Shown: positions 5,447 to 6,609 of the stretch, piece after piece
Layout: the number at the start of each line of letters is the position of its first letter
Numbering within the stretch: the first letter of the stretch is position 1
Assembly: GCA_029777735.1 (NCBI GenBank)
Contig: JAKORR010000632.1
Location: 1-6,609, forward strand
Origin: Armatimonadota bacterium
Lineage (GTDB): Bacteria > Armatimonadota > Zipacnadia > Zipacnadales > FEN-943
Direction: 5' to 3'
Length of the DNA: 6,609 nucleotides
Position numbers and translations under genes: made by a program
Notes under the pieces: generated by a model
Told to the model about the DNA's origin: nothing
Databases searched by the model: none
Seen by the model: the letters and a program-made list of their open reading frames with translations, nothing else

Positions 5447-5881
5447 ATGAGACGGCCGATATATGAAGAAATGGTATTAAATATTGACGGTGCGAGTTTT
5501 GGTAACCCGGGACCTGCGGGGGCTGGTATCGTGCTGACAGCAGGTAATGAAGTCATCCATCGAGCGTCGATACCCCTGGGCGAGACCACAAATAATGTTG
5601 CAGAGTACCGCGCGCTGATAGCAGGGCTGCACGAGGCCGCTGCACGGAAGGCCCGACGGGTCGTTGTGCGCTCCGACTCGGAGCTGCTGATCAGACAAAT
5701 GCGCGGCGAGTACCAGGTCAAGGCCCCGCACTTGCGTCCTCTACACGAGTGGGGCAAGAAGATTGCCGATCGGTTTGAGGGCGTCACCTGGGAATATGTA
5801 CCCCGGGAGGAGAATAGCGAGGCGGATCGTCTGGCGAAGGAAGGGGCTGAGAGCTCGCGTGGGCGGCTGCCCGAGGCTTAA
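5447..5881 (+). CDS. Ribonuclease HI-family protein (RVT_3 type, rnhA-like)
   Basis: This 144-residue protein has the RNase H fold and should cut the RNA strand of RNA-DNA hybrids in the cytoplasm, for example R-loops and replication primers. All four catalytic acids are visible: Asp14 in NIDGASFGNPGPAG (12-25), Glu53 in NNVAEYRALIAGL (49-61), Asp77 in VRSDSELL (74-81), and Asp127 in ENSEADRLAKEG (122-133). After the SDSELL helix it runs GEYQVKAPHLRPL (87-99) without the basic protrusion of E. coli RNase HI. That is the form seen in many Gram-positive and archaeal RNases HI and in RVT_3 proteins. The ATG at 5447 has GAGAG (5435-5439) 7 nt upstream. The ATG at 5471, eight codons later, would start right at the first strand and is a fair alternative; a TTG at 5423 has no SD. 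Enzyme activity is inferred from the motifs. Confidence 0.9.
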   Translation: MRRPIYEEMVLNIDGASFGNPGPAGAGIVLTAGNEVIHRASIPLGETTNNVAEYRALIAGLHEAAARKARRVVVRSDSELLIRQMRGEYQVKAPHLRPLHEWGKKIADRFEGVTWEYVPREENSEADRLAKEGAESSRGRLPEA

Positions 5882-6014
5882 AACTTAGCTTCCTGTCGTC
5901 GCATTTGGTACAGTCGCGCTCCGGGCTTGAAATATGCCGGTATCTGTTGCCTGCTCTCCCCGGACGTGATAACCTTTGTTGAGGCGGTGAGCTCAATTAG
6001 GGGAGGCGTTGCGC

Positions 6015-6609
6015 ATGGCGTACGTTCCCTCGCTAAGACCCTTATCGACGGCAGAGGTCCTCGATACTGCTTTCTCCCTCTATCGGCACAACTTTGCTGG
6101 GCTGATATCCATCGCAGCCGTGGTCTACGTGCCGCTGGGGCTCGTTCAGGCAATTCTGGTCGGAGTCTTCTTCGGCACCATAATGGCCCCACAGGCGCCC
6201 TTTCCTCAGATGACTGGTTCTGACGCACTAGGTCTAGTGGGTGGTGGCCTCGTGCTTGGCGCCCTGTGGCTGGTGGGCTACTCATTGGTTTACGCGGCCC
6301 TCGCCGTCGCAATCAGCCGGCGATACCTTGGGAGCGATATCCAGATAGCCGACGCCTACAACCAAGTGTTCCAACACATCGGGCCGCTGGTCATCACGTG
6401 GATCATAGTGACCCTGGCGACTGTCGTGGGGACAATGCTATGCGTCATCCCCGGGATATACCTTGCCGTGTCGCTGGCCTTCGCCTGGCCGCTGGTGATC
6501 CTAGAGGGCCTGGCGCCACGTGCCGCAATCTCCCGCAGCCAGGAGCTTGTATCAGGCTACTGGTGGCGCGTGTTTAGTACGATGCTGCTCCTTGGCGTCA
6601 TCGTCATGG
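6015..6609 (+). CDS. Multi-span membrane protein, GPDPase_memb/YciC-like (cut by window edge)
   Basis: The first 198 codons of an integral membrane protein run off the right edge with no stop. The ATG at 6015 has GGGAGG (6001-6006) 8 nt upstream. The N-terminus RPLSTAEVLDTAFSLYRHNF (8-27) is the amphipathic entry helix typical of the 'glycerophosphoryl diester phosphodiesterase membrane domain' group. Hydrophobic spans fall near residues 28-56, 72-100, 124-160 (containing the turn VIPGIYLAV, 144-152) and from about 187. AAISRSQELVSGYWWRVF (170-187) is the family's hallmark: RS-x-x-L-V-x-G-x-W-W-R-V. No catalytic domain is present in the visible part. Members are of uncertain role, thought to be structural or transport-related membrane proteins. 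It lies 133 bp after the RNase HI-family gene, on the same strand. The family match is by motif from memory; the exact Pfam family could be a sister one. Confidence 0.85.
   Translation, partial: MAYVPSLRPLSTAEVLDTAFSLYRHNFAGLISIAAVVYVPLGLVQAILVGVFFGTIMAPQAPFPQMTGSDALGLVGGGLVLGALWLVGYSLVYAALAVAISRRYLGSDIQIADAYNQVFQHIGPLVITWIIVTLATVVGTMLCVIPGIYLAVSLAFAWPLVILEGLAPRAAISRSQELVSGYWWRVFSTMLLLGVIVM

Noticed and set aside
5878..6312. 144-codon minus-strand frame
   Set aside because: It is antisense to the membrane protein starting at 6015; its composition is Arg/Pro-rich, as expected for a shadow frame.
6266..6577. 103-codon plus-strand frame
   Set aside because: It is an out-of-frame shadow of the membrane protein that starts at 6015 and has no SD.

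Overview
This is a bacterial window of moderately high GC. It has Shine-Dalgarno-led genes, housekeeping genes and rather roomy intergenic spaces. It contains no phage genes, transposase, CRISPR array, tRNA or rRNA that I can see. GyrB, a CT398/HP0958-type zinc-ribbon protein and a short RNase HI without a basic protrusion together suggest a free-living, deep-branching bacterium such as Armatimonadota or Chloroflexota. That placement is a low-confidence guess; the phylum cannot be fixed from this sequence alone. || Layout: positions 1-549 (minus strand) hold the first 183 codons of gyrB, which continues off the left edge. It is read from a good sigma70-type promoter near 745-774 through a leader of about 190 nt that holds two hairpins. 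Divergently, 915-1247 encodes a 110-residue cysteine-rich protein made of two copies of one 8-Cys/1-His unit exactly 60 residues apart. After a 305-bp gap comes a PfkB/ribokinase-family sugar kinase (1553-2497), then a coiled-coil/C4 zinc-ribbon protein (2670-3392). A 652-bp non-coding stretch (3393-4044) follows, with several small hairpins and two candidate promoters. Next is a sugar-1-phosphate nucleotidylyltransferase with a short left-handed beta-helix tail (4045-5073). A possible small single-span membrane protein lies on the minus strand (5008-5301), followed by an RNase HI-family protein (5447-5881). The window ends in a truncated multi-span membrane protein of the GPDPase_memb/YciC-like type (6015 to the end). 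|| How the genes relate: the plus-strand genes from 915 onward all point the same way but are separated by 130-650 bp, so they look mostly like independent units rather than a tight operon. The PfkB kinase and the nucleotidylyltransferase could both act on sugars, but nothing links them directly. The pairing of a zinc-ribbon protein with an RNase H gene recalls actinobacterial neighbourhoods, where the RNase P RNA gene is also close by. I looked for RNase P RNA in the 652-bp gap and did not find its conserved blocks. The observations most worth following are the exact tandem duplication in the cysteine-rich protein, the 8-bp inverted repeat framing the gyrB promoter, and the unexplained 652-bp gap.
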